DNA of 64,000 bases from Eucommia ulmoides (GCA_016647705.1 JAENRU010000242.1:1-64000), one strand, 5' to 3'. Shown: positions 26,101 to 38,652, counted from the first letter of the stretch. Notes: a model not told the origin generated them from the letters alone. A program made the numbers and translations.

Positions 26101-26250
26101 GCAACCCTGGCAATTCGTCTGGAAACACGTCGGGAAAAATCTCTGACCACCGGAATATCTGCTATCGAAACTTCTCTCTGATTGGTGTCAATCACGTGCG
26201 CGAGGTATCCCTGATATCCTCTCTTTAACAACTTCTGACCTCCTGGTAAT
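23200..26250 (-). pseudogene. Ty3/gypsy pol remnant: RT, RNase H, integrase, chromodomain-like tail
   Basis: Read on the minus strand. At 26250-26128 is a linker ([16 protein letters not shown]). At 26128-25499 is reverse transcriptase with [12 protein letters not shown], but the catalytic YxDD box reads FINDILIYS, so one aspartate is asparagine. At 25160-24909 is RNase H ([32 protein letters not shown]). At 24373-24164 is the integrase core ([23 protein letters not shown]), and at 23983-23774 its continuation (FAYNNSYHSTIEMAPYEALYG). At about 23590-23360 come VFHVSMLQKYV and FQILGRKDQV, leading into a decayed chromodomain region. Frameshifts and stops separate all segments. The replaced catalytic residue alone would abolish activity. 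Confidence 0.88.
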
Positions 26251-26259
26251 GATTACATC

Positions 26260-27012
26260 TACAAAAATACAAACTTTACCTCTTTTGAGATTCGGAGCGT
26301 AACTTATTCTTGAAACAATTCACCGACAACTCTCATGATGTGGAGTGTAGTTATACATACTTACTATTCCTCGGCTATCTTCTATATATCATTCATTAGT
26401 AAGTTTGTTATATTTACTAGTTCCACATACTTATTTCTGCCTATCCGTAAACCTAGAACGTACTACCAAATTAAATATTTTCTAACATCGCCACAGTTTT
26501 CTCACATCTCTAATTCCAACTAATTCGAACTCTCCCTTCAATACCATTACAAGATTCCCTTAGTTTGGATATCGTTTAAGAATTCAACTTAAGGTATGTT
26601 TTGTTACACTATCTATTATTTTAACAACTAATTATTAGGTGCTATTAATAGGGGATCCCAACGTTAAGTAATACCCATATCATTTTTTTTATTGGTTATA
26701 GTCTAATCTTCCCAGCTACTAGTACCCCCACCATCGCAATCCACCCATTACCACTACCAACAACACAACACTACCGGAATCCACCAACTGACCATATCGC
26801 AAATTCGTCACACCCCCTAATTGCTAATAAGACAACCAACCATACATGATGCCAATGCACTAACTCCTGTAATGACATAACTATCACTCACGTGCCGAAC
26901 TCACCTATCGACACCCTATCTCATGTCCCCTACTGACTAGACGATTGACACGTCTTCCTATCTCATGGTCTTCTATTGACACAACAACTAACAAGTCTAC
27001 AGAACCTATAAC
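26260..27012. other. Remnant 5' internal region of the Tekay-type element
   Basis: This lies between the PBS and the pol linker, where gag and protease should be. Only short frames are present on either strand, with no capsid or zinc-knuckle motif. It probably represents a large internal deletion plus decay. Confidence 0.55.
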
Positions 27013-27014
27013 CT

Positions 27015-27030
27015 GGGCTCCGATACCAAA
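27015..27030 (-). other. Primer-binding site, initiator tRNA-Met type
   Basis: On the minus strand tttggtatcggagccc begins about three bases after the 5' LTR. The standard plant site for initiator tRNA-Met is TGGTATCAGAGC; this copy has one change (G for A). It fixes the transcription direction of the element as minus. Confidence 0.82.
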
Positions 27031-27032
27031 AT

Positions 27033-29298
27033 TGTCACTACCCGTCCCGAAATCCCGACATCCTGGCCTGGCGTGACGACATCATGACATCACCGAAAAC
27101 AACCAACTAACAATTTTTTACACGACAATATGCATATATATATAAATACATCATCATCTATATGAAGATATACATATTTCTGTTATGGGGACACACCCGT
27201 TCTCCAAAGATACTATTAGCAAAATGTAATACCATGAACCCTTCACAGGTTCGCCTCAGAAAGCTCATCTCAACCCTTTACATGACTCCATCGTAGGGCT
27301 CTACCTAGTGCCAGTAGGGGACCGACTCCTAGCTATTGTACCTGCAAGTGTACTGCTTTCTTAGTAAAACATTTTTAAAATAATCATACATTCTGAATAT
27401 TACCACCATTAAATATGGATCAAGTATAAGTATATAAATACCACATAGCTGGTAAAATTTCCAGTATTTAAGCAGTGAAAATAAAGCAACATAGATAAGC
27501 TCCATCCAAATCTATTTAGTATAAAATCATACCAATCACCATAATAAATAATGAATCACCCAATATAAGTAAAACACCATATCTCAAACACACATCTCAA
27601 ACCACCACAACACACACTAGCTAGCCATAGTGATCGTTTTAATCTCACGATCGGGAGTTTGCAATGGTACCGTACCATCCGTAGGATATGCCTTCCTACG
27701 AACACCCATCACTCTGCCGAAACGGATAATCACTGCGCAGTATAAATGTCTAACATCACCCTGCCGAAGCAGATAAATATCACTCCGCCGAAGCGGATAA
27801 CATCACTCCGCCGAAGCGAATCACATCACTCTGCCGAAACAAATAAATACTATGGCATCGTCAAATCAATAATATCGTCATCAAATCACAATGTCACGAC
27901 ATCGTCTAATCAACCTCATCAAATCATACATCTACCTCCCTTTTCCAAAATCGACTTTTTATCCGAAAATCATCTTTCACTTTCTTTTAAAAGGAAACGT
28001 CTGATTTTACCAAAAATCACTTTTCCACTCTTTATTTTTAGAAAACCAGACATATTTAGAAAAATGGATATTTTCCACTCTATTTTAAAACCACCAAATC
28101 CAAAGAAAAACCATTTCCACCTTGTTTTCGAAAACCCTCGTAATCTCACGAAAATCCCTTTTTACCAACTCACCCAAAACCTACTTGATCCACAAAATTT
28201 TAAAAAAACATCTAACGTAAATACAACTTTTTTTCTATCATATATAGATATAAAAATAGTTTGGCAAGAAGACAGTACACTCACCTGATTATCCGTTTTC
28301 GAAGACTTTAGCCACTTATTCTCTACTGGTACTCCGATGCCTGCGAACCTAACAGTGACGGGGCCTAAATTAATATTTTATGTACAAAATAATACCTAAC
28401 CATGAAATGCAAGCCCTAATTTCCATGATATTTTATTCCCCATATTTTATTATGAAGTATTACTATTCAACTAATATTATTCTGCTACAGTTGATTATAT
28501 CCAATTTATTCCTGTGAACGGTCCCACTATTTCCTATCACCATTTCAATTTAAACAATTAAATACATATATTAAAGAAGTTCAAAATTCTACCTTTCCCG
28601 GATTTTCCAATGGCCGTGAGATTGGATTTTTATTTATGCTGGGGTGGTTTTTGCAAAATTTTCCTCTTTTTTTTTTCCTTCTTCTTCCATTTTTCCTTTT
28701 CTGTTTTGCGTTACTGTTTTCTATTTTCCTTTCACGCCGTCGTCGACGAGATCTCGCCGTCGATCACGCCTCGTCGTCCCACCAACCGAACACACTCACC
28801 ATCGGACAACCGAACCCACACACTTCCACGTCTACCCCCCATGCACGCCCACCATTCGCCCATACAACACACACAGTAACACACACACACGCTATTTTTT
28901 CTCTCTAAACTACCGCCGACGAACATCCGGCGACCTCTAAAACACTCACACTTCGAAACACACACACACATGACAGACATACACACACGATGAAACGTGA
29001 CACCACCGTCACTGACAACAGGGCAACGACAGGCCCTATCTCTCTCTTCACTCCGGCGACGACGACGATGATCAAAACACGCACCACCACCACTGATCAG
29101 AATATACACTCACACCACAACGATCAACAACATCCACCCGCACAGTTGACCAACACCCAGCGACGATCACCTGTCGGCAGACAGCCCATACCGCCGGACC
29201 GAACGTTTTTCTTTCTCTACCCACTCCGACGACTCACCTGTGGCCAGAACAACACACCCACATATTTGTATGAATTGGACACACACACACACACCCCG

Positions 29299-29343
<45 letters not shown>

Positions 29344-29810
29344 CCCCTGCTGACGATCACCCTCCGTTGGCCGACGACACCACCTCCAATCCTCTGCCTC
29401 TCTTCTCTGCTCTGTTTGTTCTTCCTATTTGTGTTTTGTGTAAATTTGTACAGTGCTTATACCTATATATATATATATGCATGAAGGAAGTAGTGTGAGC
29501 TTGATCCTTGACTTGCCACGTCCGTCCCGTTTCTCCGATCGTGATTTGGGATGATCTCAGCAGCCTCTACATATATGTGTGTGTGTGTGTGTCTATATAT
29601 ATATATATATTAATCTTTTTCCCCTATTACATTATTCATCCCTTAATTTTCTTTAAGTTCTTAGTTAGACCCAAATTCTAATTTTAATATTTTGCAAATT
29701 TCAAATTGACCCCAAAAATTTTAAGTTTAAATAATAAATAACACCATCTACCCCGTTATTTCTAAATGTGCTAAAATACGTCTTAAATAAAAAAAAATCA
29801 AGGTCTTACA
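27033..29810 (-). repeat. 5' LTR of the Tekay-type element
   Basis: On the plus strand it starts tgtcactacccgtcccg and ends atcaaggtcttaca; 2,778 bp. It is nearly identical to the partner at 20087-22875 apart from microsatellite length changes: the (AC)n at 29281-29342 is expanded and the (TA)n near 29594 is much shorter. The similarity implies a fairly recent insertion relative to the solo LTR at 48362. Confidence 0.88.
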
Positions 29811-30148
29811 AATACAGTTCTCAATCTTTATTTTTTTGGGAAACGTTTTGAGAGATTCCAAGATTTCAAAAATCACTTTCTAGGTCCCATCTCATGTGTA
29901 AAAAAATTATTGTTACAGGACCCCATAAAGTGGTGTTTTTAATGGATGGGTTCTTTGGAGGAATTTCCTTATTTTTTTTTATGATGTTTATAGAAAATAA
30001 AAAATAAAATAGAAATTAAAAATTAGAAAACAAAAAATTAACAAAAAAATAATTAATAATAAAACTAAAACTAAATTAAAAATTCTATTTTATTTTTATT
30101 TCTTTTCTTTTTGTTTTTTCTGTATTTTTTGTTTTGGAAAAATGAATT
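29811..30148. other. AT-rich flank, no gene recognised
   Basis: It begins with the right target duplication aatac. The rest is A- and T-rich sequence with no termini or coding frame recognised. Confidence 0.55.
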
Positions 30149-31315
30149 TTTTGGTTCCTAACAAATGGCTCGGCTATTCAATTGACCCGTGGTATTTAGA
30201 AATCGACACATTGTATCCTTAACATTTCATTTTCGTTCCAAATTGACCCTCAAACGAGATTCTATTAAGTCAAACTAACAGTCAACATTTCATTAAGGAC
30301 ATTTCTGTTATTTAACGATTCCAACTCATTTTTCGCCTATTTCTATTGATGTTTCCCGCAATATCCTTCCTTGGCAGTCTATATATACTTTTCCCTACCT
30401 ATCTTTATTATCTATTCTCTATTTTCACTCTAAAAGTACTTTTTCTCATTCTTCTCTCTTCTTTCCCCAACAAAAATCATGGAGAATAAACAACTTTGTA
30501 ATTTATTTACTTGAAAATAATGCCTTTGGTGATGAATGAATACATTATTTGGTGATGAATGAAATTGAAGTTATGTTTGGTGTTTTTTTTAGTTAAAAAA
30601 TGAATTGCGTTCAAAATACAAAATCACCATTCATTAAAGTAGCTTCATTAGGAATCAAAGTACGAAATACATCATTAATTAAACAAAATACAACAAAACA
30701 TTCAAATTGCGATTTATTTCCAAATGAGTACAAACACCACCCATGAAACGACTAATGCTATCTGTAACTTCTTTTCCCTATTCTTTCTTTGGTTATTTAT
30801 CCTCTTCTAAAACATTTATTTTTCTTAATAATCTTGGTATCACTGCCGCTGACTTTGGACACATAGAAGGATCAACCCATAAGAAATATCCACAACTTCT
30901 AGCCTAGAAAATGAAATTAGAAATTTTTGAAATATTTGATGAAAATGGTATTAAAAAAAAAAAAAAATCTGATTGTAATTTCCACAAGAGTAGAATCTCT
31001 TTCCAGGATTATATGTAGTCCAAGAAGTTACCATATTTGCTTTCCTTCCACAATTACAAATTTGTTGATTCTCTATAATTTTTGTTGGACAAAGAAGAAT
31101 AAAAAATGAGAAAAAATATTTTTTAGGGTGAAAATAGGGAATAAATAATAAAGATGGGTATAGAAGTGTATTTATAGACTGCTAAGGAAGGAAATCGCGG
31201 GAAACATCAATATAAATGCGAAACAAATGAGTTGGGCTCATTAAATGACCGAAATGCCCTTAATGAAATGTTGACTGTTAGTTTGACTTGATAGAATCTC
31301 GCTCGCAGGACAATT

Positions 31316-31316
<1 letters not shown>
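30149..31316. mobile_element. Long-TIR MULE-like element carrying a GRF zinc-finger fragment
   Basis: Inverted repeats of nearly 200 bp pair 30240-30435 with 31120-31316 (both, read inward, contain gagattctat, caaactaacagtcaacattt and tgatgtttcccgc). Long terminal repeats of this size fit Mutator-like elements. The left end may extend to about 30149; the right end is cut by a (TA)n microsatellite at 31314, so no target duplication could be read. Between the repeats lies a minus-strand GRF-type zinc-finger coding remnant, so this is a Pack-MULE or MULE derivative. Confidence 0.6.
30793..31090 (-). pseudogene. GRF-type zinc-finger protein fragment
   Basis: Two minus-strand blocks match the plant GRF zinc finger, a short domain thought to bind nucleic acids. 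The first (about 31060-30965) reads CNCGRKANMVTSWT and NPGKRFYSCGNY. The second (about 30905-30793) reads SCGYFLWVDPSMCPKSA then IPRLLRK and ends at a stop at 30793-30795. The spacing C-x-C...C...C is intact. The gap between blocks is T-rich and may be an intron or an insertion. No start codon is obvious. It sits between the long inverted repeats of the surrounding element; whether it is expressed is unknown. Confidence 0.72.
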
Positions 31317-31409
<93 letters not shown>

Positions 31410-31522
31410 GACATATTTATATTTTGAGACATTTTGAACCTTCGGATCGAATATCTGACGGTTGAGTTTGAATCTGAACACATTTTATATGTGAGACATT
31501 TTAGACTCTTAGATCGAATATC
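31314..31522. repeat. (TA)n microsatellite and short minisatellite
   Basis: About 31313-31406 is (TA)n with a few interruptions. The following bases repeat a phrase around gagacatttt...gatcgaatatc twice (31438 and 31494), and the same phrase resumes beyond the next element at 38653. The 5 bases atatc at 31518-31522 are the left target duplication of that element. Confidence 0.75.
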
Positions 31523-33650
31523 TGTAGACACGGCATTTTGACCGCCCTACAAAAATTTTATACTTTATTTTAAAATTTAGTTTATTTTTATTTTCAAAAA
31601 AAAAATAGAGAAAAAAGAAAAGAAAAAATGAAAAAATAAAAGAAAGATAAAAGGAAAAATAAAAAAACAAATGCAAAAGAAAAGGTTTCCTTGTCAAAAT
31701 GGGATTATGTTTCATTTTTCATTTCCTTTTAGGTTTTGTTTCCTTTTCCTCGTCGAATTGGGACTAGAGTTTCCTAGGGTTTCTAGAATTTTTCACTCCA
31801 CATCCTTCCTATAAATAAGACTATCTTCCTCATAATTCAGACACAAAAAAAAAAAAAAAAAACTCAGAGAAAAACCCTTCGGGGACATTAAAAAATTTGG
31901 AAGAGTCACCATTTTTAGAAGAGTGATTCTCAAAGCCCTTTTGGGAAATCGTCTGCGAGAGAGGAAAATTCGGGTATCAAGATTCTTGGCCTAGAACAGG
32001 TATGTTTTTTCTAATTTTTAATTCTTCTTTCAGTTTATTTTATTCTTTTTGCAATTTAAATTTCTGAAAGTTTATGTATTTATTTATGTATTGTCATTCG
32101 ATGATCTGATGAAAATGTCGGGGTGGTTTTCTCGTGCTTAAACTTAACCCCCAATCGTTAGGTGAATGACGTTTTCATTATTTATTTTATTTTGTTTTGT
32201 TTACAAATTTATAAACACTAAAAATAAGTCGTCCGATGATCCGATGAAAACGTCGGGGTGGGTTTCTCGTGTTTAAACCTAACCCCCGATCGTTAGGTAA
32301 ATGATGTTTTCGTTGTTTATTTTTCTGTATTTTTTTTTTTTATTTATTCTTGTCATCAAAACCCTAAAAAATAAAAAATAGAAATAAAAAAAATAATATA
32401 ATAAAATCTTTTATTTGAAGAAATTAATCTTTGCGAACCTTAAAGTGAATCCAACGATTCGATAAATCGTAAGAGAGTTTTTCGTGACCTCGTTTCCATT
32501 CTCCGACTCGAGTGGAATTTAGAAACAAATGGTTTTAGAAAATCTCTTCCCTTGGTAAATTTTTCATGGGATTTCTTTTAAGTATCGAAAGGATTAATTT
32601 CAACTAAATTGTTTCCGCGAACCTCTCTCGATTCTCTTATCCATAGAATTTGAGGGAATTTCAAAACGAGATTTCTTTAAATTAATCAGGCAAACTCAAA
32701 GTAGATTTTTTTTTTCAATCCACTTAGCATGTTTATTTTTCGTATCATTTAAACAGTATGTTTAGAACACTTTCACCACTTACACCTTCATACATATAGT
32801 TTTTATTTTTATTTTATTTATTTATTTATTTATTGCGAATCCACGCTACTTTTTCACATGTCTAGTTATGACATGTGCACCACTTCTATTTTTTAATTAA
32901 ATCATTACCACGCATAATCACGTTAATTTATATAGTGTTTCCATATTCGATTATGTTATTTCATATCGTTTCACATTGGCACATTTAAATTAAATTCTTA
33001 ATTTTTTTTTTAGTCACTTTTGCATAAAAAGTAAAATTCACATAGATGTTAGTTTTTGCATTCATATTTTATTCTTTTTTTTCCACCTATTTTAGTTTGC
33101 CTATTTAAATCAAAGAAATTTTTAGGAAACATATATAAATACTCCCCGGGGACCATCATTTTTGAATCTTTAATATTCGATAAGAGGTTATACTAGGGGA
33201 ACATTCAAAAAATCCAAAAACTTATCCCACCTTATTTGTGAAAATACCAAAAAATATTTTATAAGAAGGGAATGATTTCAAAATAAAATAAAACATTCGG
33301 ACTAAACTAATTGGACTTAATTGGACATAAGGTACTATTTTCGGATGGGTGTCTTAGGATGCCTGACACCTTCCCCAAGCGTAATCGACCCTCGAGCATT
33401 TAAGTGAATCTTTGGTTTGACTGTGTTTTTTTGGAATCAATTTTTTCCTTAGGCCTTTTAAATTGTTTTCTAAAAATTCGATGACCTAGCACACCATTTA
33501 AACTCAATACTAGGTGGCGACTCCTTATTTCTTAAAAAACGGCCCAAATATATTTTTTGAGAAAACCGGCGCTTTAAAAACCCATCTCTCTTTAATATCC
33601 TTAAGAATTATTTATTATTCTTTTTCTTTTTGGAAAATCGGGGCGCGTCA
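31523..33650 (+). repeat. 5' LTR of the Tat-like element
   Basis: It begins TGTAGACACGGCATTTTGAC and ends atcggggcgcgtca; 2,128 bp. A phrase around tcgtccgatgatccgatg and cccgatcgttagg is repeated in tandem-like fashion near 32095-32310, and the same doubling occurs in the 3' LTR near 37265-37490. Confidence 0.8.
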
Positions 33651-33671
33651 GCTGGCGACTCCGCTGGGGAA
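33651..33671 (+). other. Primer-binding site, tRNA-Arg type
   Basis: The phrase tggcgactccgctgggga directly follows the 5' LTR. This is the characteristic site of plant Tat/Ogre retrotransposons. The assignment to tRNA-Arg is from knowledge of the family. Confidence 0.65.
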
Positions 33672-34240
33672 TAATTAGAGGGTCGAGCCTAATATGTCCA
33701 AATAAGTCCAACCAATCCTTGTCCGAATGTTATATTTTATTTTGGTATATTTTTCTTCTATTTTTGTAAAAAAGTTGTGATGTTTATTTCTTTTCTTTTC
33801 TTTCTTCTCTCTCGGGCTCTTATATTGTTAAAAACCCTCTGACACAGGTATGGTCGTCTTGTATCCATATTATCTCCTTGGGATTCTATGATACAAGACG
33901 GGGAGGTTTCATACTTGATGGATTGATGATGTCTAAGGAGGTTTTAAAAACCAAATGAGTCCGGAGTTTCCAATACCGATTAACCTACAATTTTTTTTTT
34001 CTCATAAATCATTATTATTTTGATCGGTCATTATCGGAATTGAAAACTTTGAACTCAGATGGGTTTTAAAATTACCTAAGACCCACGTGAACTAATAAAT
34101 GGGTTCGTTGTAAGAACTGGAAGAGACAGGAAAATTTGTCCCAAAAAAACAATTCCGGTTCCCCCCATTCGAAGTCCGATCTTTACTCGCAGCCAGGCCC
34201 AGACTCACTCCAGGATGACATCAGAAAACAATCTTGAATC

Positions 34241-36284
34241 TCCCCAGCGGAGTTGCCAGCTGACGCACCCTGATTTTTTGAAGTGGAAAGGAATATTAAA
34301 TAACAAAATATAAGCTTAAGAAGATAGGGGTTTTTAAAGCGTCGGTTTTCTCAAAAAATATACTTCGGTCGTTTTTAAAAAAAATAAGGAGTCGCCACCT
34401 AGCATTGAGTTTAAATGGTATGCTAGGTTACCGAATTTTTAAAAAACAATTTAAAAGGCCTAAGTAAAAATTGACTGCAAAAAACATGGTTAAACCAAAG
34501 ATTCACTTAAAGGCTCGAGGGTCGGTTATGCTCGGGGAAGGTATTAGGCACCCCAAGACGCCCGTCCAAAAATAGTATCTTATGTCCAATTAAGTCCAAT
34601 TAGTTTTGTCCGAATGTTTTATTTTATTTTGAAATCAATCCATTCTTATAAAATATGTTTTGGTATTTTTCACAAATAAGGTGAGACAAATTTTTGGATT
34701 TTTGGGAATGTTCCTCCGGTATAATCTCTTATCGAATATTAAAGATTCGACAAAGATGGTCCCCGGGGGGTTTTTATGTATGTTTTCCGAGAGACTTCTT
34801 TAATTTAAATAGGCAAACTAAAAATAGATAAATAAGATTTGAAAATATGAATGCAAAACTACATCTACATTTTTATTTTTATTTTTTATTTTTTTTAAAG
34901 TGACTAAATAAATAAAATAAATAAATGATTTAATTTAATGAATGAAAAATGTAAGCGATCAAAATGTACTAAACATGTCGTCTAAATAGTGTAACGAGTA
35001 AATATGCTAGATGGATACAAAAAAAAGAAAAATTATTTTAAGTTTGCCCGATTAATTTAAGGAAGTCTCGATTTTGAAATTTCCTCAAATTCTATGAATA
35101 TGAGAATTAAGGAAGGTTTCGCGGAAACAATTTAGGCGAAATTAATCTTTCTGAAACTTAAACGAAATCCCACGAAAATTTTATCGAGGGTAGAAATTTC
35201 TTAAAACCCTTCGTTTTTAAATTCCACTCGAGTCGGGGAATGAAAACGAGGCCATAGAAAACTCTCCCACGATTTGTCGGATTTAACTTAAGGTTCATAA
35301 AGATTAATTTCTACCAATAAAATATTTTTCATTTTTATTTATCCTTTTTTTATTTTTAATTATTTTTTTATTTTTATTTCTTAGGATTTTGATAAGAGGA
35401 ATAAAATAAACAAAAATAAAAAATTGCAGAAAAATAAAAAAAAATAAAATGCAACAATATGAATAATAAAACATCCTTCACCTCACGCTCGGGGTTAAGG
35501 GAAACCCGTCCCAGCGTTTTCATCTATCATCGGGCGACTTTTCTTTTTCTTTTTCTTTTTATTTGTAAATGAAACAAAAAAATATAGAAATAAAATAAAT
35601 AAAAAACAGCGGGTGTCCTCGTCTAAACGCTTAAAGGTTCAGATTGAGAATGAGGAATCTTGTCCTAGCATTTTTCATCAAGTCATCGGACGACAATAAA
35701 TAAATAAAATTTGTAAGAATTTAAACTATCGGGATATTTAAATAAACTAAAAATAAAATAAAAAAATATACCTGTTCTAAGCCAAGAATCTTGACGCTCG
35801 GACTTTTGTCTCACTCGGACAGCTTCCCGAAAAGGTTTTGAGAATCACTCTTCTAAAGGGGGTGACTCCTCTCAATTTCTAAATGAATAAAGTGGGAGGA
35901 TGAGGGTCCTATTTATAGGATAAGATTGGGCGTGAAAAAACACTTTAGGAAACCCTAAAACTAAGTCTGGCCGCCAAAGCCCAGTCCAAATTGGACTGGG
36001 AAAGGGTAAAACAGTAAAAATAAAAATAAAAAAAGAAAATTCGGCCTCTGCACGTGCCTTGTCCACCGCCTCCAGTCAGCGACACGTGGCGAAGGCCCAT
36101 TGGTCCTCTTCTTCTCTCTCACGTGTACCCACATACACATGTGGATGGTCAATGGGCCCCACCCACCTTTGACTTCTCTATTCCTTCCTCACATGCATAC
36201 ACACACAAGTGTGGTAGACAAAAGGCCCACAAGTTCACTCACACACATATACGCTGACGTGGCGGAGGGGTCCACACACATGAA

Positions 36285-36333
<49 letters not shown>

Positions 36334-36518
36334 TTCTCTTTCTCTTTCTGACAGTTTGAACCCCAAAACAAAGGCCCACTCCTTTTCCTCTAATTTCAAT
36401 TTACTCCTCTCACTTTTCCCTCTTCCAATTTCAAACCCCAATTTCTTTCATCTTTTAATTTCATCTCTTATTCTTCTTTCAATTTCAACCCCATTTTTTC
36501 TATTTTGATTTTTATCTT

Positions 36519-36558
<40 letters not shown>

Positions 36559-36664
36559 TATTTTCTGAAATAAAATAAAATAAAAATAAAGTTAAATAAA
36601 ACAAAATTAATTACAAAATAAAGCATGATTTTTTTTGCGGGACGGTCAAAATGACGTGATCTCA
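34241..36664 (-). repeat. Inverted LTR with adjoining PBS inside the Tat-like element
   Basis: On the minus strand this is a complete LTR: it starts tgagatcacgtcattttgac (from 36664) and ends gggtgcgtca (to 34261), directly followed by a PBS, tggcaactccgctgggga (34258-34241). It is 2,404 bp and related to but distinct from the two flanking LTRs, with an extra region of about 500 bp at 35900-36560. No target duplication surrounds it (ccagc on the left, tatct on the right), so it is not a simple solo-LTR insertion. Confidence 0.75.
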
Positions 36665-36689
36665 TATCTTTGTCAAGCAAGTGGAACTC

Positions 36690-36709
36690 GCATGACAAAG
36701 AGGGGCAGC
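36690..36709 (+). other. Polypurine tract of the Tat-like element
   Basis: The run acaaagaggggcagc abuts the 3' LTR start TGTAGGCACG at 36710. Only about 45 bp of 3' internal sequence remain before it. Confidence 0.7.
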
Positions 36710-38652
36710 TGTAGGCACGACATTTTGATCGTCCCACAAAAATTTTATGCTTTATTTTAAAATTTATTTTATTTTTATTTTCAAAAAAATTTAAAAAAAA
36801 TAGAGAAAAAAGAAAAGAAAAAAATGAAAAAAGAAAAGAAAGATAAAAGAAAAAAAAAAAGAAAAGAAAAAAAATGTTTTCTTGTCAAAATGGGATTAAG
36901 TTTTCTTTTCCCTTTTCTTTTAAGTTTTGTTTCCTTTTCCTCGTTGAATTGTTTCCTAGAGTTTTTAGAATTTTGCACTCCGCATCCTTCCTATAAATAA
37001 GACTCTCCCCCTCATAGTTTAGACACAAAAAATTCAGAGAGAAACCTTTCGGGGACATTCAAAAATTAAGAGGAGTCACCCCCTTTAGAAAAGTAATTCT
37101 CAAAGCCCTTTCGGGAAGCCATCTGCGAGAAAGGAAAATACGGGTATCGATATTCTTGACCTAGAACAAGTATTTTTTTCTAATTTTTAATTCTTCTTTC
37201 AATTTATTTTATTATTTTCTCAATTTAAATTTGTACAAGTTTTATTTATTTATTTATTTATGTATTGTCGTCCGATGATCTGATGAAAACGTCGAGGTGG
37301 GTTTTTCGTACTTAAACTTAACCCCCGATCGTTAGGTGAAGGACGTTTTCATTATTTATTTTATTTTGTTTCGTTTTGTTTACAAATTCATAAACACAAA
37401 AAAATAAAGTCGTCCAATGATCCGATGAAAACGTCGGGGTGAGTTTCTCGTGCTTAAACCTAACCCCCGATCGTTAGGTGAAGGATGTTTTCGTTGTTTA
37501 TTTTTCTATATTTTCTTTATTTTTATTCTTGTTATCAAAACCCTAAAAAATCAAAAAATCAAAAATAAAATAAAAATAATAATAATAAAATCTTTTATTT
37601 GCAAAAATTAATCCGTACGAACCTTAAAGTGAATTCGACGATTCGATAAATCGTGGGAGAGTTTTCTATGGCCTCTTTTTCATTCCCCGACCCGAGTGGA
37701 ATTTAGAAACGAACGGTTTTAAAAAATCTCTTCCCTCGATAAAATTTTCGTGGGATTTTGTTTAGGTTTCAGAAAGATTAATTTCGCCTAAATTGTTTCT
37801 GCGAAACCTCCCTTAATTATCATATTCATAGAATTTGAGGGAAATTCAAAATCGAGACTTCCTTAAATTAATCGGGCAAACTTAAAATATATTTTTTTTT
37901 CATCCATCTAGCATATTTACTCGTTGCACTATTTAGACATGTTTAGTACACTTTCACACACTTTTGATTTATTAAATTAAATCATTTTTTTATTTATTTA
38001 GTCATTTAAAAAAAATTAAATAAATAAATAAATAAAAATGTAGATGTAGTTTTGCATTCATATTTTCAAATCTCATTTATCTATTTTTAGTTTGCCTATT
38101 TAAATTAAAGAAGTCCCTCGGAAAACATACATAAAAACCCCCCCAGGGAACATCCTTATCGAATCTTTAATATTTGATAAAAGGTTATATAGGGGGAACA
38201 TTCCCAAAAATCCAAAAACTTATCTCACCTTATTTGTGAAAAATACCAAAAAATATTTTATAAGATGGGAATGATTTCAAAATAAAATAAAACATTCGGA
38301 CTAAACTAATTAGACTTAATTGACCATAAGGTACCATTTTTGAACGGGCATTTTGGGGTGCCTAACACCTTCCCCGAGTGTAACCGACCCTCGAGCCTTT
38401 AAGTGAATCTTTGGTTTGACTGTGTTTTTTAGGGTCAATTTTAATTTAGACCTTTTAAATTGTTTTTTAAAAATTTGGTGACCTAACACACCATTTAATC
38501 CCAATGCTAAGTGGTGACTCCTTATTTTTTTTTTAAAAAAACAGCCGAAGTATATTTTTTGAGAAAACCGACGCTTTAAAAACCCCTCTCTCCTTAAGCT
38601 TATATTTTGTTATTTGATATTCCTTTCCTCTTTGGAAAATCAGGGCGCATCA
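36710..38652 (+). repeat. 3' LTR of the Tat-like element
   Basis: It begins TGTAGGCACGACATTTTGAT and ends atcagggcgcatca; 1,943 bp. It is alignable to the 5' LTR along its length but with clear differences, so the insertion is not recent. Confidence 0.8.

Larger units (their letters stand above)
20087..29810 (-). mobile_element. Tekay/Del-type Ty3/gypsy retrotransposon with 2.8-kb LTRs, gag-less
   Basis: Two direct repeats (20087-22875 and 27033-29810) bound 4,157 bp of internal DNA coding on the minus strand. The flanks are tatac (20082-20086) and aatac (29811-29815), a 5-bp duplication with one mismatch. Protein order from the 5' end is a short linker, reverse transcriptase, RNase H, integrase and a chromodomain-like tail; this order defines Ty3/gypsy, and the tail plus long LTRs fit the Tekay/Del chromoviruses. 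Only about 770 bp separate the PBS from the pol linker, so gag and protease are gone. It is a dead, non-autonomous copy. Confidence 0.85.
31523..38652 (+). mobile_element. Tat/Ogre-like non-autonomous LTR element with a third, inverted LTR
   Basis: Direct LTRs at 31523-33650 and 36710-38652 are flanked by a perfect 5-bp duplication atatc (31518-31522, 38653-38657). A PBS of the tRNA-Arg kind used by Tat/Ogre elements follows the 5' LTR, and a purine tract precedes the 3' LTR. Instead of gag-pol, the 3.06-kb interior holds a related LTR in reverse orientation (34261-36664) with its own PBS and leader. No protein domain is readable. The whole is a palindrome-like composite that needed outside proteins to move. 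Confidence 0.78.

Noticed and set aside
34261..36664. A solo LTR nested in the Tat-like element
   Set aside because: The flanking 5-mers (ccagc and tatct) differ and a PBS is attached on one side, so it is not a solo LTR made in place.
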